This document shows, in pieces, positions 1 to 8,429 of a stretch of 64,000 nt of DNA. The notes beneath the pieces were generated by a model. That model had not been told where the DNA came from. It searched no databases and worked only from the letters and a program-made list of their open reading frames with translations. Made by a program: the position numbers and the translations under genes. The stretch is from Bog-473 sp963753115 (lineage in GTDB: Bacteria; Actinomycetota; Acidimicrobiia; Acidimicrobiales; RAAP-2). Position 1 is the stretch's first letter. Each line of letters starts with the position of its first letter. The stretch covers positions 81,834 through 145,833 of the forward strand of contig CAVWBB010000014.1 of the NCBI GenBank assembly GCA_963753115.1. Direction: 5' to 3'.

Positions 1-1370
1 CGCACCTCGAAGCGGCGGGTCGCCCAACCCTCGACGTTGGATTCGCTCGGGACGAAAGGCCGGGGCCCGACGACGGACATGTCGCCCTTGAACACGTTGA
101 TGAATTGCGGAATCTCGTCGATCCCCGTCCGGCGCAAGAAGGCACCGAAGCGCGTGATGCGGATGCGCTCGTCCAACTTGTGGCGCACCTCGTGCAGCGG
201 GCGATCGGGGTCGCCGTGCCGGGAGTCCGACGCCGACGCCGGAGCACCCTGTGCGCCCGTGGTCATGGAGCGGAACTTGGTGACCATGAACGGTTCGGTG
301 TCGCGCCCGATGCGGATCTGCCGGAAGAACACGGGGCCGGGCGAGCTGAGCTTCACGCCCACCGCCACGATCAGCAGGAGTGGGGCGGTGATCAGCAGCA
401 CGGCCGAGCTGATGCACAGGTCGAAGGCCCGCTTCATCAGCTTGTCCCACGGGCTGAGGTGCGGTTGCGCGAGCTCCAGGAAGGGCATTCCGGCGAGGTC
501 GGTGAGGCGCGAGCGCCAGCTGATCAGCTCGTAGTAGCGCGGCACCATGGCGATGTGCACGAAGTCCTGCAGCTGGCGGTAGACGTCCATCGACTCGACG
601 GAGAACTCGTCCCGGGCCGCCACCAGGACCCGGTGCACATGGAGGCGTCGGCACAGCTGGGGGAGTTCGGCGACGCGGCCGAGCGAATCGGTCTCGACGG
701 CGTCGGCCGGGTCGTCGACGACCCGCCCGACCAGCGTCATGCCGGGGTCCTGCCGCACGCTGAGCATGATGCGGTGGGCCGCGGTGCCGGCGCCGACCAC
801 CAGGACCCGCGTCGTCGTCAGCGTGTGGAGGAAGTAGCGCAGGATCACCCGGCCGAGCGTGATGGCGCCGGTGGTGACGACGACCGCCATGACCAGCTGC
901 GTGGCGTAGGGCTCGGACGTGGCGAAGAGGACGTGGAAGAGGGAGCCGACGGCGAGGGCGAGGACGCACCCGCCGCCCACCCCGAAGCAGATCTCGCGCA
1001 TTTCGAGGAAGGCGCTCGGCTGCAGCCGCCGATGGGTCACGCGATAGACACCGCCCAGGGCGAGCGCGACGACCACGGCCACCGGGAACAGCGAGTCGAT
1101 CTGGACGTTCGTCGCCAGCTGGCGGGGCGCGTTCACGGGCACGGCGGAGAGCTGGGCCAGGACCACCAGCGAAACCGGCAGGGCGATGCAGGCGCACACG
1201 AAGTCGCAGCAGATCTGGACGAGCGTCAGCTCCTTGTCCGTGATGGTGCGGTACGGGACCTCGGGGTCCGATCGGGGGAGGGCCGAGGTGGGAGCGGGCG
1301 CCGTCATGGTGAGGGCCGTCGCGGGTGCCGCCGGCTCGCTGACCTTGACTTTCGGATCCGAGATGCTCAT
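1..1370 (-). CDS. Polyprenyl-phosphate sugar-1-phosphate transferase (partial, 3' end missing)
   Basis: Membrane enzyme that transfers a sugar phosphate from a nucleotide sugar to undecaprenyl phosphate, the first step of exopolysaccharide or glycan assembly. The ATG at 1370 opens a frame that runs off the left edge (about 456 codons seen). The first ~170 residues hold several hydrophobic segments, followed by a CoA-binding/Rossmann-like part (VLVVGAGTAA). Then comes the bacterial sugar-transferase domain with KRAFDL, the membrane helix, SPGPVFFRQIRIG, KFRSM, and DEIPQFINVFKGDMSVVGPRP, which carries the catalytic Asp-Glu. Only the last residues are cut off. Which sugar it uses cannot be read from the sequence. 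Confidence 0.93.
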   Translation of the reverse strand, partial: MSISDPKVKVSEPAAPATALTMTAPAPTSALPRSDPEVPYRTITDKELTLVQICCDFVCACIALPVSLVVLAQLSAVPVNAPRQLATNVQIDSLFPVAVVVALALGGVYRVTHRRLQPSAFLEMREICFGVGGGCVLALAVGSLFHVLFATSEPYATQLVMAVVVTTGAITLGRVILRYFLHTLTTTRVLVVGAGTAAHRIMLSVRQDPGMTLVGRVVDDPADAVETDSLGRVAELPQLCRRLHVHRVLVAARDEFSVESMDVYRQLQDFVHIAMVPRYYELISWRSRLTDLAGMPFLELAQPHLSPWDKLMKRAFDLCISSAVLLITAPLLLIVAVGVKLSSPGPVFFRQIRIGRDTEPFMVTKFRSMTTGAQGAPASASDSRHGDPDRPLHEVRHKLDERIRITRFGAFLRRTGIDEIPQFINVFKGDMSVVGPRPFVPSESNVEGWATRRFEV

Positions 1371-1410
1371 CGCCTACCCTCTGGCGCCGCCGACCTGAGC
1401 GGGCTGTCGA

Positions 1411-1426
1411 CCCCCTACCTAGGGGG
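1411..1426. promoter_or_regulatory. Perfect inverted repeat upstream of the sugar transferase
   Basis: CCCCCTA-CC-TAGGGGG, 7-bp arms with a 2-base centre, placed 41-56 bases before the start at 1370 in the 91-bp gap after fabI. It could be an operator or a small hairpin; no factor can be named. Confidence 0.3.
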
Positions 1427-1461
1427 GAACAGAGGAGAGGGTCCGGACTGGCGGCCGGACG

Positions 1462-2250
1462 TCAGGCGGACCCGCCGACGGCGTGGACGCCACCGTCGAC
1501 GTGGAGGATCTCTCCGGTGGTCATGGGAAAGAGGTCACTGAACAGGGCAAGGCACGCCTTGGCCACCGCCGTGGAGTCGTGCACGTCCCACCCGAGCGGA
1601 GCCCGGTCGGCCCAGGTGTCCTCGAAGGCGCTGAAGCCCGGTATCGACTTGGCTGCCATGGTGCGGACCGGCCCGGCGGCGATCAGGTTGACCCGGATGC
1701 CACGGGGACCGAGCTCCTTGGCCAGGTAGCGGGAGAGGGACTCGAGACCCGCCTTGGCCACGCCCATCCAGTCATAGACGGGCCAGGCCACCGTGGCGTC
1801 GAAGTCGAGGCCGACGACGGAGGCGCCGCCGCCGGCGCCAGCTGCTTCGAGCAGCGGGAGGAAGGCCTCGACCAGCGCCTTGAGGGAGTAGGTGGAGATG
1901 TTGATCGCCGTCGCCACATCGTCCCAGCCGGCGGCGAACATGCCGCTGCCCAGGCAGTCGGGGGGTGCGAAGCCGATGGCGTGCAGGAGGCCATCGAGGT
2001 GATCCCACCGGGCCGCCAGCGCCGCACCCGCAGCAGCCAGCTGCTCGGGCGAGGTCACGTCGATCTCGAGGACGTCGGGCTCGACGGGCAGCTTGCGGGC
2101 GGTGCGCTTGGTCAGCGAGAGCGCGCGGCCCGCGCCCGAGAGCACAATCTCGGCGCCCTCTTCCTGGGCCAGCCGGGCCACGGAGAAGGCGAGCGAGGCG
2201 TCGGTGAGGACGCCCGTGATGAGCAGCCGTTTTCCGTCGAGCAGTCCCAC
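1462..2250 (-). CDS. fabI: Enoyl-[acyl-carrier-protein] reductase, NADH (FabI/InhA type)
   Basis: Reduces the trans-2-enoyl-ACP double bond in the last step of each fatty-acid elongation cycle, in the cytoplasm. 262 residues, the usual length. The atypical FabI nucleotide-binding start is seen (LLDGKRLLITGVLTDASLAF) and the catalytic Tyr-x6-Lys is YDWMGVAK, followed by GIRVNLIAAGPVRTMAA, typical of FabI/InhA. The start is taken as GTG at 2250 because the protein begins VGLLDGKRLLITG exactly as family members do; upstream codons are shadow sequence. Divergent from npdG, with 31 bp between them. Confidence 0.92.
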   Translation of the reverse strand: MGLLDGKRLLITGVLTDASLAFSVARLAQEEGAEIVLSGAGRALSLTKRTARKLPVEPDVLEIDVTSPEQLAAAGAALAARWDHLDGLLHAIGFAPPDCLGSGMFAAGWDDVATAINISTYSLKALVEAFLPLLEAAGAGGGASVVGLDFDATVAWPVYDWMGVAKAGLESLSRYLAKELGPRGIRVNLIAAGPVRTMAAKSIPGFSAFEDTWADRAPLGWDVHDSTAVAKACLALFSDLFPMTTGEILHVDGGVHAVGGSA

Positions 2251-2281
2251 TGGGTCAGCGAGGTTATGCGAAGGTAGGGGC

Positions 2282-2932
2282 ATGCACGTGGGAATCCTCG
2301 GTGGGACCGGTCCAGCTGGGCGCGGGGTTGCGGTCCGGCTGGCCGAGGCCGGCATCCGGGTCACGCTCGGTTCGCGCGACGCGGAGCGGGCAGCCGCGGT
2401 GGCCGGCGACGTCATCGCCCGCTGGCCCGACCTGAACCTGCCGCTCGACGGGTCGGACAATGCCGGAGCCGCCGGCGCCGACCTGGTGGTGCTGGCGACG
2501 CCGTGGGACAGCGCCGTGCCCACCGTCCGGTCGCTGCAGGAGCCCATGGCCGGCAAGGTCGTGGTCTCCATGGTGAACGCCCTGGTCAAGGAGGGACGCG
2601 AGATGCTCCCGCTCATCCCGCCCCGGGGTTCCATGGCCGCGGCCGTCCAGTCCGCCCTGCCGGGGAGCCTCGTGGCGGCTGCCTTCCACCATCTGCCCGC
2701 CTCGGAAATGGAAAACCTCGAATCGGGGTTGGAAGCTGACGTGCTCGTCTGCTCGGACCACCGTGATGCCACCCTGGCCACCATGGGCCTGATCGAGCTC
2801 ATGCCCGGCTTGCGGCCGCTCGACTCGGGCAGCCTGAGCCAGGCCGCCGCCATCGAGGCGTTCACCGCCGTCTGTATCACCCTCAACATCCGGCACAAGG
2901 CGCACTCGACGTTGAGGATCGCCGGTCTTTAG
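2282..2932 (+). CDS. npdG: NADPH-dependent F420 reductase (F420H2:NADP+ oxidoreductase)
   Basis: Moves hydride between NADP(H) and the deazaflavin F420. 216 residues. A Rossmann nucleotide-binding loop opens the protein (MHVGILGGTGPAGRGVAVRL), then the NADP phosphate-binding SRD region, LVVLATPWDSAV, and the family's VVSMVNALV stretch. The start ATG at 2282 was chosen over in-frame upstream codons because the Rossmann beta strand begins right there. It is followed by mshC after 2 bases, so the two are probably co-transcribed. The gene implies that the host makes F420. Confidence 0.9.
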   Translation: MHVGILGGTGPAGRGVAVRLAEAGIRVTLGSRDAERAAAVAGDVIARWPDLNLPLDGSDNAGAAGADLVVLATPWDSAVPTVRSLQEPMAGKVVVSMVNALVKEGREMLPLIPPRGSMAAAVQSALPGSLVAAAFHHLPASEMENLESGLEADVLVCSDHRDATLATMGLIELMPGLRPLDSGSLSQAAAIEAFTAVCITLNIRHKAHSTLRIAGL

Positions 2933-2934
2933 CT

Positions 2935-4057
2935 GTGCAGCTGTACGACACGGCACGTCGGGAGGTCGTGGCCTTCGAGCCCGGGCCGTTGGTGACGATG
3001 TACTCGTGCGGCATCACCCCCTACGACGCCGCGCACCTGGGGCACGCCGCCGTGTACCTCTACTTCGACATGCTGCAACGCCGCCTGCGCGACGCCGGGC
3101 ACGAGACCAAGGTCGTCCGCAACGTGACCGACGTCGATGACGACATTCTGCGCAAGGCACGAGAGCTCGGCGTGCACTACCTCGACCTGGCGGCAGAGGA
3201 GATGGCTCGTTTCGACGCCGAGATGGGACTGCTCAACCTGCTCCCCGTGTACTCCGAGCCGCGGGCGACCTCGGCGATCTCGGAGATCCTGTCCCTGATC
3301 GGGGACGCGCTCGAGGGGGGCCACGCGTACGAGTCGGGCGGCTCCGTCTACTTCCACGTGGCGTCCTTCCCCGAGTTCGGCCGGATCAGCGGCTACGACC
3401 GGCCCCGCATGCTGGAGCTGGCCGCCGAGCACGGTGGGAACCCGGGCGACCCCAACAAGCGGGACCCGCTCGACTTCGTGCTGTGGCAGCCGTCGCTGCC
3501 CGACGAGCCGGCGTGGGAGTCGCGGTGGGGACCGGGACGGCCGGGGTGGCACATCGAGTGCTCGGCGCTCGTCCTGCGTGAGCTCGGCGAGACGATCGAC
3601 ATCCACGGCGGCGGCCGCGACCTCGTGTTCCCGCACCACGAGTGCGAGACCGCGCAGTCCGAGTCCGTGACGGGACAGCCCTTCGTCCGGCTGTGGTTCC
3701 ACGTGGGCCTCGTGGGACTGGGCGGCACGAAGATGTCGAAGTCCCTGGGCAACCTCGTCTTCGTCGGCGACCTCTGCAAGGAATGGGATCCGGCCGCGGT
3801 CCGGCTCGCCCTCCTGGCGCACCACTACCGGGGCGACTGGGACTGGCGCACCGACGACGACATGCCGGGAGCGGCGGCGCGGTTGGCGCTGTGGCGGAGC
3901 GCGCCGGACGGCGACGGCGCCGGCGGGCCTGGCTGCCGTGCGGGCGGCGCTCGACGACGACCTCGACACACCCGCCGCCCTGCGCGCGCTCGACGACGAG
4001 GCCACGGCCGGGCGGCCGGTGGCCGACGGGGCGCGCCTCCTCGGCATCTCCCTCTGA
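2935..4057 (+). CDS. mshC: L-cysteine:1D-myo-inositol 2-amino-2-deoxy-D-glucopyranoside ligase, with a frameshift
   Basis: ATP-dependent ligase that joins cysteine to GlcN-inositol in mycothiol synthesis; related to CysS. Seen: CGITPYDAAHLGHA (the HIGH-like region with the MshC-specific ITPYDA), GRPGWHIECSA and HGGGRDLVFPHHE (zinc/cysteine site), and KMSKS. The spelling CGITPYD and short length favour MshC over cysteinyl-tRNA synthetase. The frame changes near 3928: the first frame continues as Arg-rich nonsense, while the next frame gives LAAVRAALDDDLDTPAALRAL and ends at TGA 4057. Dropping one C in ggcgggcctggctg restores a protein of about 374 residues. Start GTG 2935 gives the LYDTARREV start. 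Confidence 0.88.
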
Positions 4058-4166
4058 CGGCCTGCGGGCGGAGGGCCGGCGCCGCGAGGGTGGTCCAGTA
4101 CCCTTGGGCGAACCAGAACGGAGTCCGGACCAGGAACAATCTGGCCGGCTGAGCAGGAAAGGGTGC

Positions 4167-6176
4167 ATGATGCCAGGCGTCATCTCAGTAGGACTTCCCG
4201 ACGGCTCGACGCGGGAGCTCACTGAGGGCACGACGGGCATTGAGCTCGCCCAGTCGATCGGCTCCCGCCTGGCCAAGGCGGCCGTCCTCGCCACGGTCGA
4301 CGGCAAGGAGGTCGACCTGGAGTCGGCGCTGCCCGACGGGGCCCAGGTGGCGATCGTCACCGCCGACTCCGACGCCGGGCGCGAGGTCCTCCGGCACTCG
4401 ACCGCGCACGTCATGGCCCAGGCGGTCCGGCGCCTCTGGCCGGGCGCCAAGTACGCCATCGGGCCGGTGATCGAGAACGGCTTCTACTACGACTTCGAGT
4501 TGCCGGACGGGGCCCACTTCAGCGACGACGACCTGGACCGCATTGAGGCGGAGATGCGGGAGATCATCAGGGAGGACCAGCCCTTCGTCCGCCATGAGCA
4601 CACGTTGGAGGAGGGGCTCGAGATCTTCGCCGACCAGCCCTTCAAGCAGGAGATCATCCAGGCGGTCGGGAGCGGGTCCGAGGAGGTGGACGCCGCCGGG
4701 TCGGTGGTGAGCACCTATCGCAACACCGATGCCTTCATCGACCTGTGCCGCGGGCCGCACGTGCCCTCGACGGGCCGGCTGGGCCATTTCAAGCTCATGC
4801 GGGTGGCCGGCGCCTACTGGCGGGGCGACGAGAAGCGCGAGCAGCTGCAACGCATTTACGGGACGGCCTGGGAGTCCGAGAAGGCGCTGGCCGCGCACCT
4901 CCACCAACTCGAGGAGGCCGAGCGGCGCGACCACCGCAAGCTCGGGGCCGAGCTCGACCTCTTCAGCTTCCCCGAGGAGATCGGCTCGGGCCTCGCCGTC
5001 TTCCACCCCAAGGGGGGCACCATCCGCCGGCTGATGGAGGAGTACTCGCGGCAGCGCCACGTGGAGTCGGGGTACGACTTCGTCAACTCGCCGCACATCA
5101 CGAAGAGCGCCCTCTTCGAGCAGTCGGGACACCTGGACTGGTTCGCCGAGGGCATGTACCCGCCGATGGAACTCGACGGCGGCCAGCAGTACTACCTCAA
5201 GCCGATGAACTGCCCGTTCCACATCCTCGTGTACAAGAGCCACCAGCGCTCGTACCGCGAGCTGCCGATGCGGCTGTTCGAGTTCGGCACGGTGTACCGC
5301 TACGAGAAGTCCGGTGTGCTGCAGGGCCTGACCCGCGTACGGGGCATGACCCAGGACGATGCGCACATCTTCTGCACCCGCGAGCAGATGGACGCCGAGC
5401 TCGTCCGCACGCTGCACTTCGTCCTCGACCTGCTGCGCGACTACGGGCTCAACGAGTTCTACCTGGAGCTGTCGACCAAGCCGCCCGGCAAGGCGGTCGG
5501 CTCCGACGAGGACTGGGACATCGCCACGGAGGCGTTGCGCACCACCGCCATGGAGATGGGCCTCGACCTCGTCATGGACGAAGGGGGCGGCGCCTTCTAC
5601 GGACCCAAGATCTCGGTCCAGGCCCGCGACGCCATCGGCCGGACCTGGCAGATGTCGACGGTGCAGCTGGACTTCCAGCTGCCCCACCGCTTCGGGCTGG
5701 AGTACGTCGGCGCCGACAACCAGCGCCACCAGCCGATCATGATCCACCGGGCGCTGTTCGGCTCGGTCGAGCGCTTCATGGCCGTGCTCCTCGAGCACTA
5801 CGCCGGCGCGCTGCCCACGTGGTTGAGCCCCGAGCAGGTCCGCGTCATCCCGGTGACCGACGCCCACGCCGAGTACGCGCAGACCGTCGTCGACGCCTGC
5901 GCGGCCGAGGGCCTGCGGGGCACCGTGGACGGCAGCGGCGAGAAGATGGGCGCGCTGATCCGGCGGGCCAAGCTGGCCAAAATCCCCTACGTGCTGGTGG
6001 TGGGCGACAAGGACGTGGCGGCCGGGACGGTGGGGGTCAACCGGCGCGGCTGGACGTCCAAGCCCGAGCAGGGCGTGCCCGTGGCCGCGTTGATGGCCGA
6101 GGTCGTCGACGAGGTCGGGCGCAAGGGCCTCCCGGAGGACCGGGCACCCGCCGCCACGGACACGACCGCACCGTGA
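4167..6176 (+). CDS. thrS: Threonyl-tRNA synthetase
   Basis: Charges tRNA-Thr. 669 residues, full length. Order: TGS domain (about 1-65), editing/SAD domain with RHSTAHVMAQAV and CRGPHVPSTG, class II catalytic core with motif 2 (FEFGTVYRYEKSG, TRVRGMTQDDAHIFC) and motif 3 (HQPIMIHRALFGSVERF), and C-terminal anticodon-binding domain. The start is the first ATG of a double ATG, preceded by AGGAAA with 6-base spacing. It overlaps the HIT gene by 4 bases, as in the mycobacterial thrS-Rv2613c pair. Nothing T-box-like was convincing in the 109 bases upstream. Confidence 0.96.
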   Translation: MMPGVISVGLPDGSTRELTEGTTGIELAQSIGSRLAKAAVLATVDGKEVDLESALPDGAQVAIVTADSDAGREVLRHSTAHVMAQAVRRLWPGAKYAIGPVIENGFYYDFELPDGAHFSDDDLDRIEAEMREIIREDQPFVRHEHTLEEGLEIFADQPFKQEIIQAVGSGSEEVDAAGSVVSTYRNTDAFIDLCRGPHVPSTGRLGHFKLMRVAGAYWRGDEKREQLQRIYGTAWESEKALAAHLHQLEEAERRDHRKLGAELDLFSFPEEIGSGLAVFHPKGGTIRRLMEEYSRQRHVESGYDFVNSPHITKSALFEQSGHLDWFAEGMYPPMELDGGQQYYLKPMNCPFHILVYKSHQRSYRELPMRLFEFGTVYRYEKSGVLQGLTRVRGMTQDDAHIFCTREQMDAELVRTLHFVLDLLRDYGLNEFYLELSTKPPGKAVGSDEDWDIATEALRTTAMEMGLDLVMDEGGGAFYGPKISVQARDAIGRTWQMSTVQLDFQLPHRFGLEYVGADNQRHQPIMIHRALFGSVERFMAVLLEHYAGALPTWLSPEQVRVIPVTDAHAEYAQTVVDACAAEGLRGTVDGSGEKMGALIRRAKLAKIPYVLVVGDKDVAAGTVGVNRRGWTSKPEQGVPVAALMAEVVDEVGRKGLPEDRAPAATDTTAP

Positions 6177-6694
6177 CCCTCGAGCACCTCTGGGCCGGGT
6201 GGCGCCACGAGTACATCGTGGAGGCGACGGCGCGCGAGCGGGCCGGCGGGCTCTCGCACGACGCGGGCGACTGTGTCTTCTGCCGTCTGGCGGCCAGCGG
6301 TCCGCCCTCGGAGGACAACCTCGTGGTCTGGCGCGGCGAGGAGACCTTCGTCGTCCTGAACGCCTACCCGTATGCCAGCGGGCATGTCCTCGTGCTGCCG
6401 CTGCGCCATGCGGGGTCGCTGGGCGACCTCACCGGGGCGGAGTCCACCGAGCTGTGGTCGGCGACGCAGACGGCGGTGGCGGCGATCGAGGCGGCTTACG
6501 ACCCCGACGGGCTGAACATGGGCGCCAACCTCGGGCGCGCCGCCGGCGCCGGGATCCCGGCCCACGTGCACCTCCACGTCCTGCCGCGCTGGTCCGGCGA
6601 CACGAACTTCATGACCGCGGTGGGGGAGACCCGCGTCATGCCCGAGACGCTGCACCTGTCCTGGAAGAGGCTCACCGACGCCTGGCCCCGGTAA
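6173..6694 (+). CDS. HIT-family hydrolase/phosphorylase (Ap4A phosphorylase-like)
   Basis: 173-residue histidine-triad protein. The catalytic HIT motif is HVHLHVLPRW (His-x-His-x-His), preceded by GANLGRAAGAGIPA. A CVFC motif near residue 33 suggests a metal or structural site. Members next to thrS in actinobacteria cleave or phosphorolyse diadenosine polyphosphates, which synthetases make as by-products; that substrate is inferred from position. Start GTG 6173 overlaps the thrS stop. Confidence 0.88.
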   Translation: MTLEHLWAGWRHEYIVEATARERAGGLSHDAGDCVFCRLAASGPPSEDNLVVWRGEETFVVLNAYPYASGHVLVLPLRHAGSLGDLTGAESTELWSATQTAVAAIEAAYDPDGLNMGANLGRAAGAGIPAHVHLHVLPRWSGDTNFMTAVGETRVMPETLHLSWKRLTDAWPR

Positions 6695-6722
6695 CGATCA
6701 GCCGGGAGAACCGGGGGGCACC

Positions 6723-8351
6723 GTGGGAACGCGCTCCGACGGGCTCGCGGCCGGAGCTGTCGCCGGATCGGACGAGGTCGCCGACGCCATCGCCGTCGTC
6801 GTCCCCCGCAACAGCCGCGCCCGCCGCATCCTGCGCATGGCATGGCCGGCCACGCGCATCGTCATCGGCTTCGGCCTGGTGGGGATCGCGTTGTGGGTGC
6901 TGTCGTCGAAGACCTCGGAGCTCCAGGGCTTCGGCACCATCTGGCGCACGTTCGACTGGTGGTGGGTGGGGCCGGCGATCGTGGCCGAGATCGCTTCCTA
7001 CTTCTGCTTCGCGGCCATGCAGTTCGAGCTCCTGAAGGCGGGGCATCTGCGGGCGCCCTGGACGCCGTTGGTCAAGTTGACGTTCGCGTCACAGGCCATC
7101 ACCAACTCGTTGCCCATCGGCAACGCCGTCAGCTCGGTCTACGGCTTCCGCTGGTTCCGCCGGTTCGGTGCGGACAACACGCTGGCGGTGTGGGCGCTCG
7201 CCGGCACGCTGGTGGCCGCGATCGTGAGCCTTTCGCTGCTCGCCATCGTCGGGCTGGGCGTCGCCGCCCAGGAGGGCGCCAGCCTCGACCTCGTGCCGGT
7301 CCTCATCGGCACCTTCCTCGTCACGGTCGGCATCGGGTCCCTCTTCGTCTACGAGCGCCCGCTGCGCGTGGTGGTGTCGGCGACGCTGCGGCTGTCGGTG
7401 GCCGTGACGGGACGGCCCCGCGGCGACACCGTCGCCCTGATTGAGCGGATCACCGCCTGGATGACGGCCGTGCGCCTCAACTGGACCCAGAGCGGTCGCA
7501 TCATCACCTGGGGCGCCCTCAACTGGACCCTCGACTGCGCCTGCTTCGCCATGATGTTCCTGGCGATCGATGCGCCGATCCCGTGGAAGGGCCTGCTGCT
7601 CGCCTACGGCGCCGGCCAGCTCGCCGCGTCGCTGCCCATCACGCCCGGAGGGCTCGGTGTCGTCGAGGGCTCCATCACCGTGGCGCTCGTCGCGTTCGGC
7701 GGCCCCGAGGCCAGCACCGCCTACGCGGTCCTGCTCTACCGCATCATCAGCTTCTGGATGATCCTGGTCGTCGGGTGGCTCTTCATCGGGCAGCTCGCCC
7801 TGCAGGTCCGCCGCGGGCGTTGGACCCGGCAGGCCCTCTCCAGCGAGGTCGAGGCCGGTCCCGAGGCCTACGGGCCGGCGACTGCCCCGGTTGCCCCGGT
7901 TGCCCCGCGCAGCCGCAGGTGCCGAATGACGTCCCGTGTCGCCGCCCTCGCGGCCGGCCTCGTCCTGGCCGCCTCGCTGCTCGCGTCGTGCTCGTCCGCC
8001 CGCACCGACTTCGGCACCACCGACGAGTCCTGTTACCTGGCCCTGCCGACGGCGGCCAAGGCGGTCGGCGGGCACGGCCATCTCGAAGGCGTGCGCAAGC
8101 TCACCTTCGGCAGCCTCCACGCCATGGCGCCGCGCCTCTACGGCCAGCTCGCCCACGAGGCCGGGAAGAAGCAGTCGGTCTGCGTGGCCGGTTACACGGG
8201 CCACTTCGTCGCGTCGGACGTCTCGAAGCCGCTCGGGCGCCCGTCGGGCACGCTGGCGGTCGCGGTCGTGACGACGCCCGGCAACAAGCTGCTCGGCACG
8301 CTGATCCTCACGAAGATCCCCGTGCGCTTCCAGCACACGCACCTGTTCTGA
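6723..8351 (+). CDS. YbhN/AglD-type membrane protein fused in frame to a lipoprotein-like domain
   Basis: 542 residues in one frame. Residues about 35-375 form 7-8 membrane segments with the LPPGG-like hallmark of the lysylphosphatidylglycerol synthase transmembrane (flippase-like) family: LAASLPITPGGLGVVEG. From Met402 (7926) a new signal-peptide-like start follows, with lipobox LLASC|S, then about 120 residues with no recognised fold. The junction contains gccccggtt tandem repeats (7882-7908). The ATGA at 7926-7929 looks like a normal stop/start overlap in a shifted frame, so these may really be two genes joined by a one-base error. The lipid or substrate moved is unknown. Confidence 0.75.
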   Translation: MGTRSDGLAAGAVAGSDEVADAIAVVVPRNSRARRILRMAWPATRIVIGFGLVGIALWVLSSKTSELQGFGTIWRTFDWWWVGPAIVAEIASYFCFAAMQFELLKAGHLRAPWTPLVKLTFASQAITNSLPIGNAVSSVYGFRWFRRFGADNTLAVWALAGTLVAAIVSLSLLAIVGLGVAAQEGASLDLVPVLIGTFLVTVGIGSLFVYERPLRVVVSATLRLSVAVTGRPRGDTVALIERITAWMTAVRLNWTQSGRIITWGALNWTLDCACFAMMFLAIDAPIPWKGLLLAYGAGQLAASLPITPGGLGVVEGSITVALVAFGGPEASTAYAVLLYRIISFWMILVVGWLFIGQLALQVRRGRWTRQALSSEVEAGPEAYGPATAPVAPVAPRSRRCRMTSRVAALAAGLVLAASLLASCSSARTDFGTTDESCYLALPTAAKAVGGHGHLEGVRKLTFGSLHAMAPRLYGQLAHEAGKKQSVCVAGYTGHFVASDVSKPLGRPSGTLAVAVVTTPGNKLLGTLILTKIPVRFQHTHLF

Positions 8352-8366
8352 CCGACTGCCCGGCGC

Positions 8367-8421
8367 CAGCAGGCGAGCAGGTCAGCAGGCGAGCGGAAGA
8401 GCAGGCACAGCGGAAGAGCAG
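8367..8421. repeat. Short tandem direct repeats between convergent genes
   Basis: cagcaggcgagc occurs at 8367-8378 and 8383-8394, and cggaagagcag at 8394-8404 and 8411-8421, filling most of the 78-bp gap between two convergent stop codons. It resembles slipped-strand expansion; no function is apparent. Confidence 0.4.
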
Positions 8422-8429
8422 TGGAGTGG

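Noticed and set aside
105..1541. Long plus-strand frames over the sugar-transferase gene
   Set aside because: Antisense shadows: the minus strand carries a complete glycosylphosphotransferase sequence, while these frames are low-complexity Arg/His/Asp text typical of high-GC shadows.
2935..4057. Cysteinyl-tRNA synthetase
   Set aside because: CGITPYDA, GRPGWHIECSA and the short length fit MshC; CysS normally reads CGPTVYD and is about 90 residues longer.
4058..4166. T-box leader before thrS
   Set aside because: gagggtggtcc only loosely resembles the T-box AGGGTGGnACCGCG sequence, and no specifier stem or antiterminator could be drawn.
4185..5867. 560-codon minus-strand frame over thrS
   Set aside because: Composition (Val, Glu, His, Arg repeats) and lack of any domain; thrS on the plus strand is full length and motif-complete.
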